A DNA stretch of 39,379 bases from Methanobacteriota archaeon (GCA_002712285.1 PATC01000050.1:1-39379); one strand, 5' to 3'; counted from the stretch's first letter, positions 1-8,722 are shown. Made by a program: numbers and translations. Notes: generated from the sequence alone by a model not told the origin.

Positions 1-1169
1 AAATCGGTGTGAACTGCGTAGGCTAGATCTTTTGCTGTAGCACCCTGTTTCACAAGAAGGGCATCTGGCAGGATACGTCCTTCACCATCAATCCACTTTG
101 ATTCGTCTTGAACCGGATAAGCCACGATACGATTCAATCGATTGAATACGACAGCAGATAGTAAGGAGACAACTCCTGTATCACCGAGTATGTCAACTCG
201 CTTCTGTAGCGCATCGAGTCCTTTGCGTTGAGCATCATTGATTTCAGCATCTTCACAGATAGAAAAGCAATTATCTCCTGGCCGATAGTCTATTGCTCCA
301 GCCTTGGCGGCTCGACGAAGTGCAAGTTCTGTCTCAGCTGACGTAGCTTGAATGAGTCCTCCTTGATCCTCAACTTTCTTCTGGAGCGATAACCAAGTTT
401 CAGGTGATGTGAGATCTGCTTTGTTAGCCGCGATATGTACTGGAAAGAGCTTCTGACGAAATTTTGCTGCTAAACTGCGAACTATATCATCAGGCCAAGA
501 CCAGGGAACTGGGAGGTCAGGATGTTCAGAGGTGAAGGCATTGAGAGTCTGAGATACAACGGATTCAGTGGCTCCGAGTCCACTCAACTGATCATGGATG
601 TAACGAACCAAAGCATTCTGTCCCTCTGCTTGGGCTCGTCTTGCACCTCTGGACCAAGACCCAGTCAAGATATTAGCAATCCACGCATCAAGTTCCCCGA
701 TGAGAAAGTCATGCTCCTCTATTGGGTCACATGCCCCTTTTCCAGAGGGATTGCCCTCTAGATCAGTAGTCCCTGAAGCATCTATGACTTGGATTAGAGC
801 ATCACAATTAGCGAGATCAGACAGAAATTGATTTCCACGTCCTCGGCCACTGTGTGCTCCGGGAACAAGTCCCGCAACATCGACAAGAGTTACTGGAACG
901 ATTCGACGAAACCTCAAGCATGAACCAGAACGAGGCGTACAAACACTGCCTTCTCGTAATTCATCTGATTCAAAGGGACGACCATCCACTTCGGCCTTGT
1001 CAACGAGTTCTTTGCAGGCACAATCAGATTTCAGTGGGAGCCAAGCAACACCGACATTTGCATCTATTGTAGTGAAAGGATAGTTTGCAATCTCTACCGA
1101 GGTTTCGGTCAATGCTGCGAAAGTAGTCGACTTTCCAACGTTTGGTTTGCCAACCAAACCGATCTTCAT
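1..1169 (-). CDS. ychF: YchF/OLA1-family GTPase (archaeal type), 3' end cut by window edge
   Basis: I translated this by hand because the ORF track omits it (no stop inside the window). The reading frame is open for 389 codons from the ATG at 1169 to the left edge. The P-loop GKPNVGKST is at residues 7-15, a G3 region DVAGLVPGAHSGRGRG at about 97-112, and ANKAD (G4-like) further on. The last visible residues, LPDALLVKQGATAKDLAYAV, are the start of a C-terminal TGS domain, so probably only a few dozen residues are missing. The family is a ribosome-associated P-loop NTPase of the Obg/DRG group; OLA1 and bacterial YchF usually carry an NxxE G4 and prefer ATP, whereas here NKAD suggests GTP, as in archaeal relatives. 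It lies 9 bp downstream of the 577-residue membrane protein in the same direction and is probably cotranscribed with it. Identification is firm. Confidence 0.95.
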   Translation of the reverse strand, partial: MKIGLVGKPNVGKSTTFAALTETSVEIANYPFTTIDANVGVAWLPLKSDCACKELVDKAEVDGRPFESDELREGSVCTPRSGSCLRFRRIVPVTLVDVAGLVPGAHSGRGRGNQFLSDLANCDALIQVIDASGTTDLEGNPSGKGACDPIEEHDFLIGELDAWIANILTGSWSRGARRAQAEGQNALVRYIHDQLSGLGATESVVSQTLNAFTSEHPDLPVPWSWPDDIVRSLAAKFRQKLFPVHIAANKADLTSPETWLSLQKKVEDQGGLIQATSAETELALRRAAKAGAIDYRPGDNCFSICEDAEINDAQRKGLDALQKRVDILGDTGVVSLLSAVVFNRLNRIVAYPVQDESKWIDGEGRILPDALLVKQGATAKDLAYAVHTD

Positions 1170-1178
1170 GGGGTCAGT

Positions 1179-2912
1179 TCACTCCTCTTCTGAGAGGTGT
1201 GTAGGGCCCACGTTATCATCCTCTTCGTCACTGTTTTCTGGAGAGATCATTGTATCGAGTGTTAGCCCAGCAGTAAGGAGATCTCGCACAGTTGTAGGTC
1301 CGGCGAGAACGTAGTCACTGGGTCCGAGAACATCGAATCGTGGTTCGAGTGTTCCAGCAGGTGCGCCCGTTGAGGCACTTCTGATAACATTCTGAGTGAT
1401 GAACAAGACACCAATAACAGCACCATAGAATAAAACAGAGGAAATTGGCATTAGTTCGCTCGCTGTGCTGCTCACAGCTCCTTCAATTTCTGTCTCAGCG
1501 AGAACCATTGCTTCAGCAAAAGAGATGTTTGCGAAGTCGGCAACTAATGAGAATACGAAGGCACCAATAGATCCTACAGCAAGGAAGTAAGTTGCTCGAC
1601 GCCCTTCTTTCTGACTGTCAAGTTCACGTCCTGTAATATCAGGTAGGATAGCGAGGACACCACCTAGAATAAGCGGAATGTAAGAGCCCCATAGAGAACC
1701 GAGGCGAATGCTCGACATTGCAGTTGCGAGTTCACCAGAACCTGAAATAGAGTCTAGAGTAGTGAATAGAGATGCAATAGCGAAGATAGGCGTCATTAGT
1801 GCGCCGAAGGCAATCATCGTCAGGGCTGTATCTTCAAACAAAGCACCACTGCGACGGATTGCAGTGAGTACGTTACCTGCGAACATGAATGTGACTGGAA
1901 CAGACAGCGCCATCAATGTGGAGAGTACCAAGGTTCCGGTGCAGGAAGCATCAGTACCACATGTTGCGAGGCTAAGGCCACTGGTTACACCATGGTCTAG
2001 AGGGCCCAGTGCGATGTCAGCGAATCCAAGTAATGCAGGGTCATAACCACTAGGAGATACAGTTAGGATTGTGCCAATTAACGTCAAACCAATCAGAGAA
2101 CGACTTGGTAGCGGCTGTCCTGTGCTTGCAGGAATTGCATAGTAAACAAGTCCGAATGCCGCACCACCAAAGTAGATTCCACTTTGGAGCATGAGCATCA
2201 TCCAAAGCGTAGTAGATGCATTATCGGGTCCATTCACAATGAATCCAATCTGTGCAGCAAAGTAGCCAATCATACCGAATAGGAAGAACCATTGTGGAAT
2301 CTCAATCCGTCCTTCTTGTTCCCTGACTGTTAGTAGAACATTTGCGATGATGGCAAGGGCGGCCAATGCAACCAATGAATTTCCGCCAAAAGCGACTAGA
2401 TCTCCGATATCGTTGCCAAATTGAGTACCGATAATTGCGGTAAAAACACCCAATGAGGTCACCATTGCCATCAGACCAGCATTTCCTTCTGATGCGAGAG
2501 GATGATTTGCCAATCGCGGAATTATGTGGAGTGCTGCACCGATGAGCATCATGTGTATGCCGCCAGCAAAGGTTGCGAATACAGAGGGTACAAAGGCAGA
2601 GTCACCAGTAATGTCCCAACTCCATGATTGTAGGCTGTAGAGATCGTTTGGAGAATGTCCAAGCCAGAGGTCTACGAAAGTGATACTCGCACCGACAAAA
2701 AGCCAAACTAGTCCATGATGAATCCAACTTGAGGACGCGCTGCCAGAGCGCCCTTCTAACAAGGTTGCACCAGGGCCAAGCGCTTTTCCAAGCATAAATC
2801 CGGTCATGCCAGCGAGAGCATCACCAACGAATCCCATGCCATTGCGTAGAAGCCATGCAAAGAGAACTAGGACCCCCCAAAAGATTAGCATCATCTGAAT
2901 GATTGTATCCAT
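1179..2912 (-). CDS. Polytopic membrane protein, heme-copper-oxidase-subunit-I-like but lacking CuB ligands
   Basis: The protein has 577 residues with about 12 hydrophobic segments and a charged, acidic C-terminal tail (NSDEEDD). Several helix ends carry a pattern seen in heme-copper oxidase subunit I and NorB: IIPRLANHPL, YYAIPASTGQPLPS and ILPDITGREL. Histidines sit in SSWIHHGLVWLF and GGIHMMLIGAALHIIP, where heme ligands could lie. The classic copper-site signatures (HPEVY, the HH pair, HxH before the last heme ligand) are not visible, so it is unlikely to reduce oxygen in the usual way. The similarity is my reading of motif spacing, not a database result; it could be a structural relative or an unrelated transporter. 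A small two-helix protein lies 9 bp upstream and ychF lies 9 bp downstream, suggesting one transcript. The ATG at 2912 is kept because the N-terminus runs straight into the first membrane helix. Confidence 0.5.
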   Translation of the reverse strand: MDTIIQMMLIFWGVLVLFAWLLRNGMGFVGDALAGMTGFMLGKALGPGATLLEGRSGSASSSWIHHGLVWLFVGASITFVDLWLGHSPNDLYSLQSWSWDITGDSAFVPSVFATFAGGIHMMLIGAALHIIPRLANHPLASEGNAGLMAMVTSLGVFTAIIGTQFGNDIGDLVAFGGNSLVALAALAIIANVLLTVREQEGRIEIPQWFFLFGMIGYFAAQIGFIVNGPDNASTTLWMMLMLQSGIYFGGAAFGLVYYAIPASTGQPLPSRSLIGLTLIGTILTVSPSGYDPALLGFADIALGPLDHGVTSGLSLATCGTDASCTGTLVLSTLMALSVPVTFMFAGNVLTAIRRSGALFEDTALTMIAFGALMTPIFAIASLFTTLDSISGSGELATAMSSIRLGSLWGSYIPLILGGVLAILPDITGRELDSQKEGRRATYFLAVGSIGAFVFSLVADFANISFAEAMVLAETEIEGAVSSTASELMPISSVLFYGAVIGVLFITQNVIRSASTGAPAGTLEPRFDVLGPSDYVLAGPTTVRDLLTAGLTLDTMISPENSDEEDDNVGPTHLSEEE

Positions 2913-2921
2913 TGTATCACT

Positions 2922-3200
2922 TCACTCCTGTACCGCCCTGAACAAAACGTTCGCCAAGATAGAGAATAAACCTAACATGATTCCAAGGATGAAGAACCAG
3001 ATACTGCTGTCCATTACTCCAATCACAAGAGGTACGACATCACTGATTACTGGAAGGCCGTGTCCAGGGAATAGAATCTCATACAGAACAAGAAATAAGA
3101 GCAGTGCGACAGCTCCGAAACTAACGACAGTTCTCCCAAGTTCAGGTTCCTCATCTGAGCGCATGTAATCAAGCAGGCCGTATCCGCCGTCGTCTTCCAT
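2922..3200 (-). CDS. Small two-helix membrane protein
   Basis: Unrecognised protein of 92 residues from the ATG at 3200 (the track's longer form begins at 3236). I prefer 3200 because a G-rich stretch, GGGGG, lies 8 bases upstream and the residues before it (a Cys-rich MLNCECF) look unrelated to a membrane protein. After an acidic N-terminus (MEDDGGYG) there are two hydrophobic segments, about residues 24-45 and 53-87, separated by a short loop with GHGLP. It ends 9 bp before the HCO-like gene, so the two are probably translated from one message and may form a complex, as small accessory subunits do with oxidase core proteins. That role is inference only. Confidence 0.7.
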   Translation of the reverse strand: MEDDGGYGLLDYMRSDEEPELGRTVVSFGAVALLLFLVLYEILFPGHGLPVISDVVPLVIGVMDSSIWFFILGIMLGLFSILANVLFRAVQE

Positions 3201-3307
3201 TAATTGGTCCCCCAAGAAACACTCACAGTTGAGCATTCTTTGCCACCATTCTGCCGCCCTTAAGCGTTGGGCGGTATCAATGGTCTAAAAGGGATGAAGG
3301 AATCAGA

Positions 3308-4456
3308 TCAAGGCGCTCGAAGAATGTCTGTTACAGGTGCTCTTCGATTACGCCCAATTCCCATAGGAGTAGGTAGCGATTGGTCAAGTTTGATTTCTGT
3401 ATGCCAGTGAGTTCGGCATTCGCAATCAATACCCTCGAATTCACGTAAATCTGCGGAAACGCTGTACCGTTCAATGGCTGCCGCAGCCTCTCTATCACAG
3501 GTCCCACAATTGTGCGATCCTCGAATCATTCCTGCCGCTGTGGGATGGATGATAACACGTGTTCCCGTACCGGCTTTTTCCGCCGATACTGGTTGAACAT
3601 CATCATGCACATCTTCGATGAGTTGAATGAGACTCCACAGCCAAGGAGGACGGTAATGTCGAGCGCGATGAATCCGATCCACGATTGTTTTCTTTTGGAT
3701 GTTCATCGGATTAATTGAGATTTCATCAGATAAGGGGGCCACAGCCCGAATCCATTTCCCTGTCTGGGCAATTGCATCACCTTCGCTCATGAATGGTGGT
3801 TTGAATAGAAGATATGTCTTCACTCTCAAGCCGTATTTTCGTAAATTATCTGCAGCACGGTGCCATTGTTTTGTATTGAAGCCCTTGTTGCAATGGAATC
3901 GAAGGACATTATCATCGTAGGCTTCCAAACCTATTGCAACGGTACACCCTGGATGTTGTTCTGCAACCCATTGGATTTTTTCCTCCTTGCAAAGATGTGC
4001 TTGTGCTTCAATAACTAAATGAAGCCCTCTTTCGTAAGTTTCTCGAAGGACAGTTTCCTGCCAATCCGCGGGATTTTCTCGATCTTCAAAGAAGGTTCCA
4101 GAAGTGTAGACCTTTACCATTTTACAATCTTCGAAATCATTGGTTCGTCGTTTTGCTTCTTCCCATTGGGCATGCAAATCTTCACTTGTTACATCGTCAC
4201 GTACATCGTTGAAGTAACCACAGAAAGTGCAACCACTCTTCCACCACCATTCACATCCCCTAGTTCGAAGAATCACCGTGACTGCTGTGCATGGAGTACC
4301 ATCAGGCAGACGTTCAGGAGTAGTGTAAACGGTAGCCGGCTTAGAGGCGTCCCATGATTCACGGAAGCGAATTGATTCCGGTGTATTTTCCGGCGCTTTC
4401 ACCAAATGGTGAATCTTGACCGCTCGGTCATCGGTGCCGAGAAGCCCTCCTGTCAT
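3308..4456 (-). CDS. raSEA: Archaeosine biosynthesis radical SAM protein RaSEA
   Basis: The 382-residue protein carries the family's cluster motif RGCEWWWKSGCTFCGY, giving a CX7CX2C arrangement for the [4Fe-4S] cluster, and the downstream block NPMNIQKKTIVDRIHRARHY followed by RPPWLWS, both typical of the archaeal Elp3-like RaSEA family. A Cys-rich C-terminal part (CGTCDRE, CECRTHWH) may bind a second metal. RaSEA acts with ArcS: ArcS joins lysine to preQ0 at G15 of tRNA and RaSEA cleaves the adduct to leave archaeosine. ArcS itself is not in this window. It reads away from the UMF1 transporter, with a 96-bp divergent gap between them. The start at 4456 leaves about 70 residues before the cluster motif, as expected. 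Confidence 0.9.
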   Translation of the reverse strand: MTGGLLGTDDRAVKIHHLVKAPENTPESIRFRESWDASKPATVYTTPERLPDGTPCTAVTVILRTRGCEWWWKSGCTFCGYFNDVRDDVTSEDLHAQWEEAKRRTNDFEDCKMVKVYTSGTFFEDRENPADWQETVLRETYERGLHLVIEAQAHLCKEEKIQWVAEQHPGCTVAIGLEAYDDNVLRFHCNKGFNTKQWHRAADNLRKYGLRVKTYLLFKPPFMSEGDAIAQTGKWIRAVAPLSDEISINPMNIQKKTIVDRIHRARHYRPPWLWSLIQLIEDVHDDVQPVSAEKAGTGTRVIIHPTAAGMIRGSHNCGTCDREAAAAIERYSVSADLREFEGIDCECRTHWHTEIKLDQSLPTPMGIGRNRRAPVTDILRAP

Positions 4457-4552
4457 CGTTTCTCGGAAGGCGTTTGAGTGATAGGTATTTGCATAGATGA
4501 TTCAGCATTATACGGTTGCATGTTGATATGCTAATGGCTCTCTGCGAGAAGT

Positions 4553-6400
4553 ATGGCTGGGGTTATTGCAACAACAGAATCGATAGATGAAGTAGATGTT
4601 TCTGCGTTACTTCAAGACATGTCTCCTGAGGAGAAAAAGGCCCTCAAGGGATGGTATCTTTACGATTTTGCAAATCAGGCATTTGCTCTCACAGTAGTCA
4701 CAGTAGTCGCTCCAATGCTGACTGCAAGCTTGTTCAATACTGCTACTGGTGGTGGCACCGAATTCTTTGGTGCAAATATAACCGGTGCTTCCTACTATTC
4801 TCTCGTTCTCACAGCCTCTAGTTTGTTTATTGCACTCTGTAGCCCAATCCTAGGTGTAATCGCTGATCGTGTACCCATCAAAAAGAAGATTCTCTGGGTT
4901 TACACGATTGTTGGTGTAATTTTCACTGCTCTCATGGGATTGGCTCCTTTCATGGGCGATACTGCCTATATTTGGCTAGCAATTTTCATTGTGATTGGAA
5001 ATATTGGTTTTGCAGGCGGGAATGTGATTTACTACGCTTTCATGCCATACTTAGCCCCACGTGAAGCGATGGATCGAGTATCTTCAGTTGGTTATGTGTA
5101 TGGATTTGGTGGAGGTTGCCTCATTCTAATTGTGCACTTACTCGTTCTGATTGGACCACTACCTGAGTCTGTTTCTCTGAACATGAAGATGTGCTTTGTT
5201 TTCGTTACATCGGCACTTTGGTGGTTTGGTTGGGGGCTCCCTCTGTTCAGAAACACCCCAGAACCTGAAATTCCGAATCCTACTGAGTTTGACGGTGTAG
5301 GTGATGCAATCAAGGTTGCAGTGAATCAAGTGATTACGACCTTCCGTGAAATTCGAAAGTTCCCGGTTCTTTCGCTATTTTTGGTTTCATATTTGTTATT
5401 CTATGATGGTGTAAACACAATTGCTGCAATGGCAAGCGCATACGGAGATTCTGTACTTCGTCTACCTCCTTCAGCCGTTATGTTTCTACTGTTAACCGTG
5501 AATCTTGTAGCTATCCCAATGTCCTATGTTGGAGGTCGAGCCGCGGAGCGATTCGGCACTAAGAAAGTACTCAGCTCAGCTCTTATGGTCTATTGCGTCG
5601 CTGCAATCCTTGCAACTGGTTTCGCTCCCTTACCGATGGAAGATAACCACGATGTCCATGATTTCCAGTTCAATTTTGATGAGGATAACGACATGTATGA
5701 CATCGCCGTTCTATACAATAAGGAGGCCTGTTGCACTGCGAATTCTTGGTTTTCCTTGAATGGTGAAGGTGACGCTGCTTTCCGAGAAACTTACTTCACT
5801 TATCTTACTGATACAACGATTGAGAGTGCAAATTCAAACACAGATCATACTCGTATGTCATTGACAAAAGAGGAAGCATCCGAGATGACTGCGTTAATGT
5901 TGAACAATACAAATCACAGATTCTCTTTCTCATTCATTGGTGGCCCTGAGGATGGAAAGCAATCTGTTGGTGACAATCATCCAGCCAATTTAGGAGATGG
6001 CCCATTAGACGGTTGGGCGATGTTCATGCGAGACAATCTTTGGGGACCACTAGGCATGACAGTAACATTGCAATTTGTTTTCCTTGGAATGATGGTGGGC
6101 ATGGTGATGGGTACTGCGGGAGCACAGGCTCGAAGTTTGTTCTCTCTACTAATTCCACGGACAAGAACGACTGAGTTCTTTGGTTTCTTTGGATTCATTG
6201 GGAAGGCAGCAGCAGTCATTGGACCTCTCGTTTATGCAATGACTGTGGCAGTATCTGATGATCGAGTTGCGATTCTAACAATTGTCGCTGTAATCCTTGC
6301 TGGAACTGCACTTTTCACACGCGTAGATATCGAGAAAGGTATTGCTGAGGCCGAGGCAGAAGACGCGAGAAATATGAACAAGTCAAGAGAGGCAGAGTGA
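4553..6400 (+). CDS. UMF1/Atg22-like MFS transporter with a large extracytoplasmic insertion
   Basis: The protein has 615 residues. The opening GWYLYDFANQAFALTVVTVV is the hallmark of the UMF1 (Atg22-like) branch of the major facilitator superfamily, and the loop GVIADRVPIKKKILW is a typical MFS cytoplasmic loop. About 12 membrane helices are expected. Between roughly residues 360 and 490 lies a hydrophilic stretch (NHDVHDFQFNFDEDNDMYDI, then CCTANSW and several Asn-rich segments) that interrupts the second half and is probably outside the cell. The substrate is unknown; Atg22 exports amino acids from vacuoles in fungi, but that cannot be carried over here. Four bases separate it from the hexapeptide acyltransferase, so the two are likely coupled. 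A TATA-like GATATG lies about 26 bp before the ATG, compatible with a leaderless message. Confidence 0.88.
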   Translation: MAGVIATTESIDEVDVSALLQDMSPEEKKALKGWYLYDFANQAFALTVVTVVAPMLTASLFNTATGGGTEFFGANITGASYYSLVLTASSLFIALCSPILGVIADRVPIKKKILWVYTIVGVIFTALMGLAPFMGDTAYIWLAIFIVIGNIGFAGGNVIYYAFMPYLAPREAMDRVSSVGYVYGFGGGCLILIVHLLVLIGPLPESVSLNMKMCFVFVTSALWWFGWGLPLFRNTPEPEIPNPTEFDGVGDAIKVAVNQVITTFREIRKFPVLSLFLVSYLLFYDGVNTIAAMASAYGDSVLRLPPSAVMFLLLTVNLVAIPMSYVGGRAAERFGTKKVLSSALMVYCVAAILATGFAPLPMEDNHDVHDFQFNFDEDNDMYDIAVLYNKEACCTANSWFSLNGEGDAAFRETYFTYLTDTTIESANSNTDHTRMSLTKEEASEMTALMLNNTNHRFSFSFIGGPEDGKQSVGDNHPANLGDGPLDGWAMFMRDNLWGPLGMTVTLQFVFLGMMVGMVMGTAGAQARSLFSLLIPRTRTTEFFGFFGFIGKAAAVIGPLVYAMTVAVSDDRVAILTIVAVILAGTALFTRVDIEKGIAEAEAEDARNMNKSREAE

Positions 6401-6404
6401 TTTC

Positions 6405-7124
6405 TTGCGTATTTTTGATGTCGTTCAGCATGTGCTGACGACAATTTTCTTTTTTCTCGCAGCCATTATTTGGGGAGCAGCTCTTATTCCACCGATTTTT
6501 GGTATGATATGTCTCTGGACGGAGAGCGCAAATTGGGATCCCTTGGTTCGTTCAGTTGCCCTAGGTTTTGGTACAGGTTTGAGTTACATTGCATGGGTCG
6601 GTCTTCTACTTCTGGAAATTGGATTGATTGGAGCTATTCTGAGGCCTCGTCTCCCAGAGGGTCGAGTTCCTTTGAGGTCCTTTACAACAATACGATGGGG
6701 TATGATAGGGGCTCTCCACAGGATGGCCATCAACCAATTAGGACTAGTTATCCCATCTTACATCGGTTCGTTCTATTACCGATTGATGGGTTGCAAGGTA
6801 GGCAAGGGCGCGCAATTGAATTCTACTTCTATCAATGACAGTTTCATGGTTTACATTGGAGATCGAACTGTGATTGGCGGTGGAGCAGCAATCAACGGAC
6901 ACATTGTCGAAAAAGGTGAACTTGTTTTATCTCCCGTTAGAATAGGTAAAAACTGTGTTATTGGTTCGGGTTCGTTCATCAATCCGGGATGTATGATTGG
7001 AGACGGTTCTGTTCTCGCTTCTCGAGCAGTTCTCCCAAAGTGGACGAACATTCCACCAGGTGAGATTTGGGGAGGCATCCCAGCACGTCGAATCCGTTCA
7101 AGGAATGTTACAGAAGAGGAATAA
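6405..7124 (+). CDS. Membrane-anchored left-handed beta-helix (hexapeptide) acyltransferase-like protein
   Basis: Protein of 239 residues. The start is a TTG at 6405, four bases after the transporter's stop; no in-frame ATG precedes the first membrane helix, so TTG is the best choice. Two N-terminal hydrophobic segments (about residues 10-35 and 50-80) are followed by a linker with RLMGCKVGKGAQLN and hexapeptide repeats with [IV]G periodicity: VYIGDRTVIGGGAAING, VRIGKNCVIGSGSFINPG, CMIGDGSVLASRAVLP, ending in GGIPARRI. That ending is typical of hexapeptide acyltransferases. The architecture resembles the Pls/PosA/Tma C-terminal family (membrane plus beta-helix). The acyl acceptor is unknown. 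Coupling to the UMF1 transporter suggests a shared job in handling or modifying an exported molecule, which is inference. Confidence 0.8.
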   Translation: MRIFDVVQHVLTTIFFFLAAIIWGAALIPPIFGMICLWTESANWDPLVRSVALGFGTGLSYIAWVGLLLLEIGLIGAILRPRLPEGRVPLRSFTTIRWGMIGALHRMAINQLGLVIPSYIGSFYYRLMGCKVGKGAQLNSTSINDSFMVYIGDRTVIGGGAAINGHIVEKGELVLSPVRIGKNCVIGSGSFINPGCMIGDGSVLASRAVLPKWTNIPPGEIWGGIPARRIRSRNVTEEE

Positions 7125-7128
7125 TTTA

Positions 7129-8643
7129 CTATTCTGTGAAAACAATAGCTTCGGGTGTTTGAATCTCAGGATCTGAAGGTTTTGACCCAGTGTAAATTGA
7201 TACTAGAATAGTTACAAGAGTACTTGCAATCAGTGCAGATAGGAATACATTCAGATTTGCTAATCCGTATTCATTTACAGGTTTGTAGATATATTCGACA
7301 CCTTTCATGAAGTTCTCAGTGTATGTGCCGTAAATAATCACACCCAAGAATCCGGAAAATGCTCCTGCAAGTGCACCTTCAGATGTGATTTGATTCCATA
7401 GGGTTAGGAGAACGGGTGCTACGGTAGCGGCCGCCAATAAATCAGCAAACAGAAAGATTCCGAATACACTTGTAGCATCAAAGGTAAATCCGAACACAGT
7501 CGGTCCAGTTGCGAGATAAACAGCAACTGGCATCATACCTATTGTAGCGATGCGAGCATGGGAAATTTCCATTCGACCATCGGATAAATCACGCGCAACT
7601 GAAGCAGTAATCGCATTCAACAAAGTATCTGCGCTTGAACAGACCAACGCTACTGCTAGAACAAGGAAGAGGATGAGAATAAGGGTCCCAGCATCAGAAA
7701 TTAAGATGAAGAAAGCAGAGGATGGGTCGTATACATCTCCGAACATTGGAGCACCTCTGCCAGCAACAATAGTTCCAAGGATTCCCATAATGAGAACAAG
7801 AGGGAACACCATCGCTGAGGCAATCAATGCGCCTCTTTGTAGCGCTTCAGGTGATTCAGAAGCATAGGTACGTTGCCAGTTACCTTGAGAGAACATTTCA
7901 GCTGCTGTGATAGCTATAACCAAAGCTAATCCGGAGGCGAATGAGTCCATGTAACTCATGCTACCAATGCTCCATTCATCTTCTGGATTGATTGCCTTTG
8001 CTTGGTCTACCCAGACACCGATTCCATCTCCGAATACTTGGGTCATCAGCAAGATTCCGAGTCCAGTAAGTAGAGCAATTACCATGAGTGCTTGGATACG
8101 ATCAGTTGCTAGCGATGCTGGAAGACCGCCTAGAGCAGTATATCCAGCGGTTGCTATTGCGATTAGAATCATTGGAATCAATGGATCTAGACCACCAAGA
8201 ATTGCACTTGCCTTCCCAATGGCAGTAAATTCAGCGAATAGGAATGTGAACATGTAGAGAATTGAGATTATTCCGACGTACACCTGCATTGGCCTACCCA
8301 ACCTCGCTCGGACATAGTCAGCCAGAGTGATACCCTCAGGAAGAGATGCACGGATTCTTGGCCCGACATAGGCGAGAAGAAGAAATGGAGTTGCTGCTGA
8401 TACAGCGTAACCAGTTACATCCCAGAATCCTCCCCAATAGCCAACCTCACTTGGTCCGAATAGAATCCAAACACCCATGCCTGATGCAAATAGGCTCAAT
8501 GCAACGCGCACAGAGGTTTGCGAACCTCGAGCTGCAAGGTACTCATCAACCTCGATATCCTTTCCTTCAGTCGCTCTGTATCCAATATATCCGAAGATTC
8601 CAATTGTCAAAATCAGGAATCCGTATGCAAGTGTTTGTTCCAT
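7129..8643 (-). CDS. thiV: Sodium:solute symporter under a TPP riboswitch, probable thiamin or thiamin-precursor importer (ThiV type)
   Basis: Starting at the ATG at 8643 (MEQTLAYGFLILTIGIFGYI) the protein has 504 residues and about 13 membrane helices. It has the SSS-family features: an early VDEYLAARGSQT, the loop GITLADYVRARLG, the segment GYTALGGLPASLATDRIQAL (the conserved GG-x-x-A/S-x-x-T-D region) and SSADTLLNAITASVARD. The track's longer start at 8709 is wrong because those 22 codons are the riboswitch aptamer itself. The riboswitch is strong evidence that the cargo is thiamin or a precursor such as HMP; ThiV is the name used for SSS proteins linked to TPP riboswitches in some marine bacteria and haloarchaea. 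No thiamin biosynthesis gene is in the window. The gene converges on the acyltransferase with only 4 bp between stops. Confidence 0.87.
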   Translation of the reverse strand: MEQTLAYGFLILTIGIFGYIGYRATEGKDIEVDEYLAARGSQTSVRVALSLFASGMGVWILFGPSEVGYWGGFWDVTGYAVSAATPFLLLAYVGPRIRASLPEGITLADYVRARLGRPMQVYVGIISILYMFTFLFAEFTAIGKASAILGGLDPLIPMILIAIATAGYTALGGLPASLATDRIQALMVIALLTGLGILLMTQVFGDGIGVWVDQAKAINPEDEWSIGSMSYMDSFASGLALVIAITAAEMFSQGNWQRTYASESPEALQRGALIASAMVFPLVLIMGILGTIVAGRGAPMFGDVYDPSSAFFILISDAGTLILILFLVLAVALVCSSADTLLNAITASVARDLSDGRMEISHARIATIGMMPVAVYLATGPTVFGFTFDATSVFGIFLFADLLAAATVAPVLLTLWNQITSEGALAGAFSGFLGVIIYGTYTENFMKGVEYIYKPVNEYGLANLNVFLSALIASTLVTILVSIYTGSKPSDPEIQTPEAIVFTE

Positions 8644-8646
8644 TTT

Positions 8647-8722
8647 TCTCCCTCCGCTGGCATTATCCAGATCAGGTTTTGGGTCGTCGCCAAAGCGACC
8701 TCTCAGCAAGTGCTCCCCAGTA
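8647..8722 (-). promoter_or_regulatory. TPP riboswitch (THI element)
   Basis: Read on the minus strand the segment contains, in order, the conserved aptamer blocks GGGGAGC, GCTGAGAGG, GACCC, AACCTGATCTGG, ATAATGCCAGCGGAGGGA. These match the THI-box consensus almost base for base, including the pyrophosphate-sensing GCCAGCGGAGGGA strand and the CUGAGA pyrimidine-sensing bulge. P3 is very short (AGC/GCT), and the optional P3a stem is present as GTCGC-TTTG-GCGAC. The 3' strand GGAGGGAG is also the only Shine-Dalgarno-like sequence before the ATG at 8643, four bases further on, so ligand binding would be expected to hide the ribosome binding site. Translational control is inferred from that overlap; no terminator hairpin follows. 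Confidence 0.96.

Noticed and set aside
522-1072. Plus-strand ORFs at 522-761 and 854-1072
   Set aside because: They are antisense shadows of ychF, whose minus-strand frame is open across the whole region and carries all G motifs.
3201-3236. Track start of the 104-residue membrane protein
   Set aside because: The shorter form at 3200 has a better-placed G-rich ribosome site and avoids an odd Cys-rich leader.
8644-8709. N-terminal extension of the symporter (MLRGRFGDDPKPDL...)
   Set aside because: These codons are the TPP aptamer; translation starts at 8643 after GGAGGGAG.
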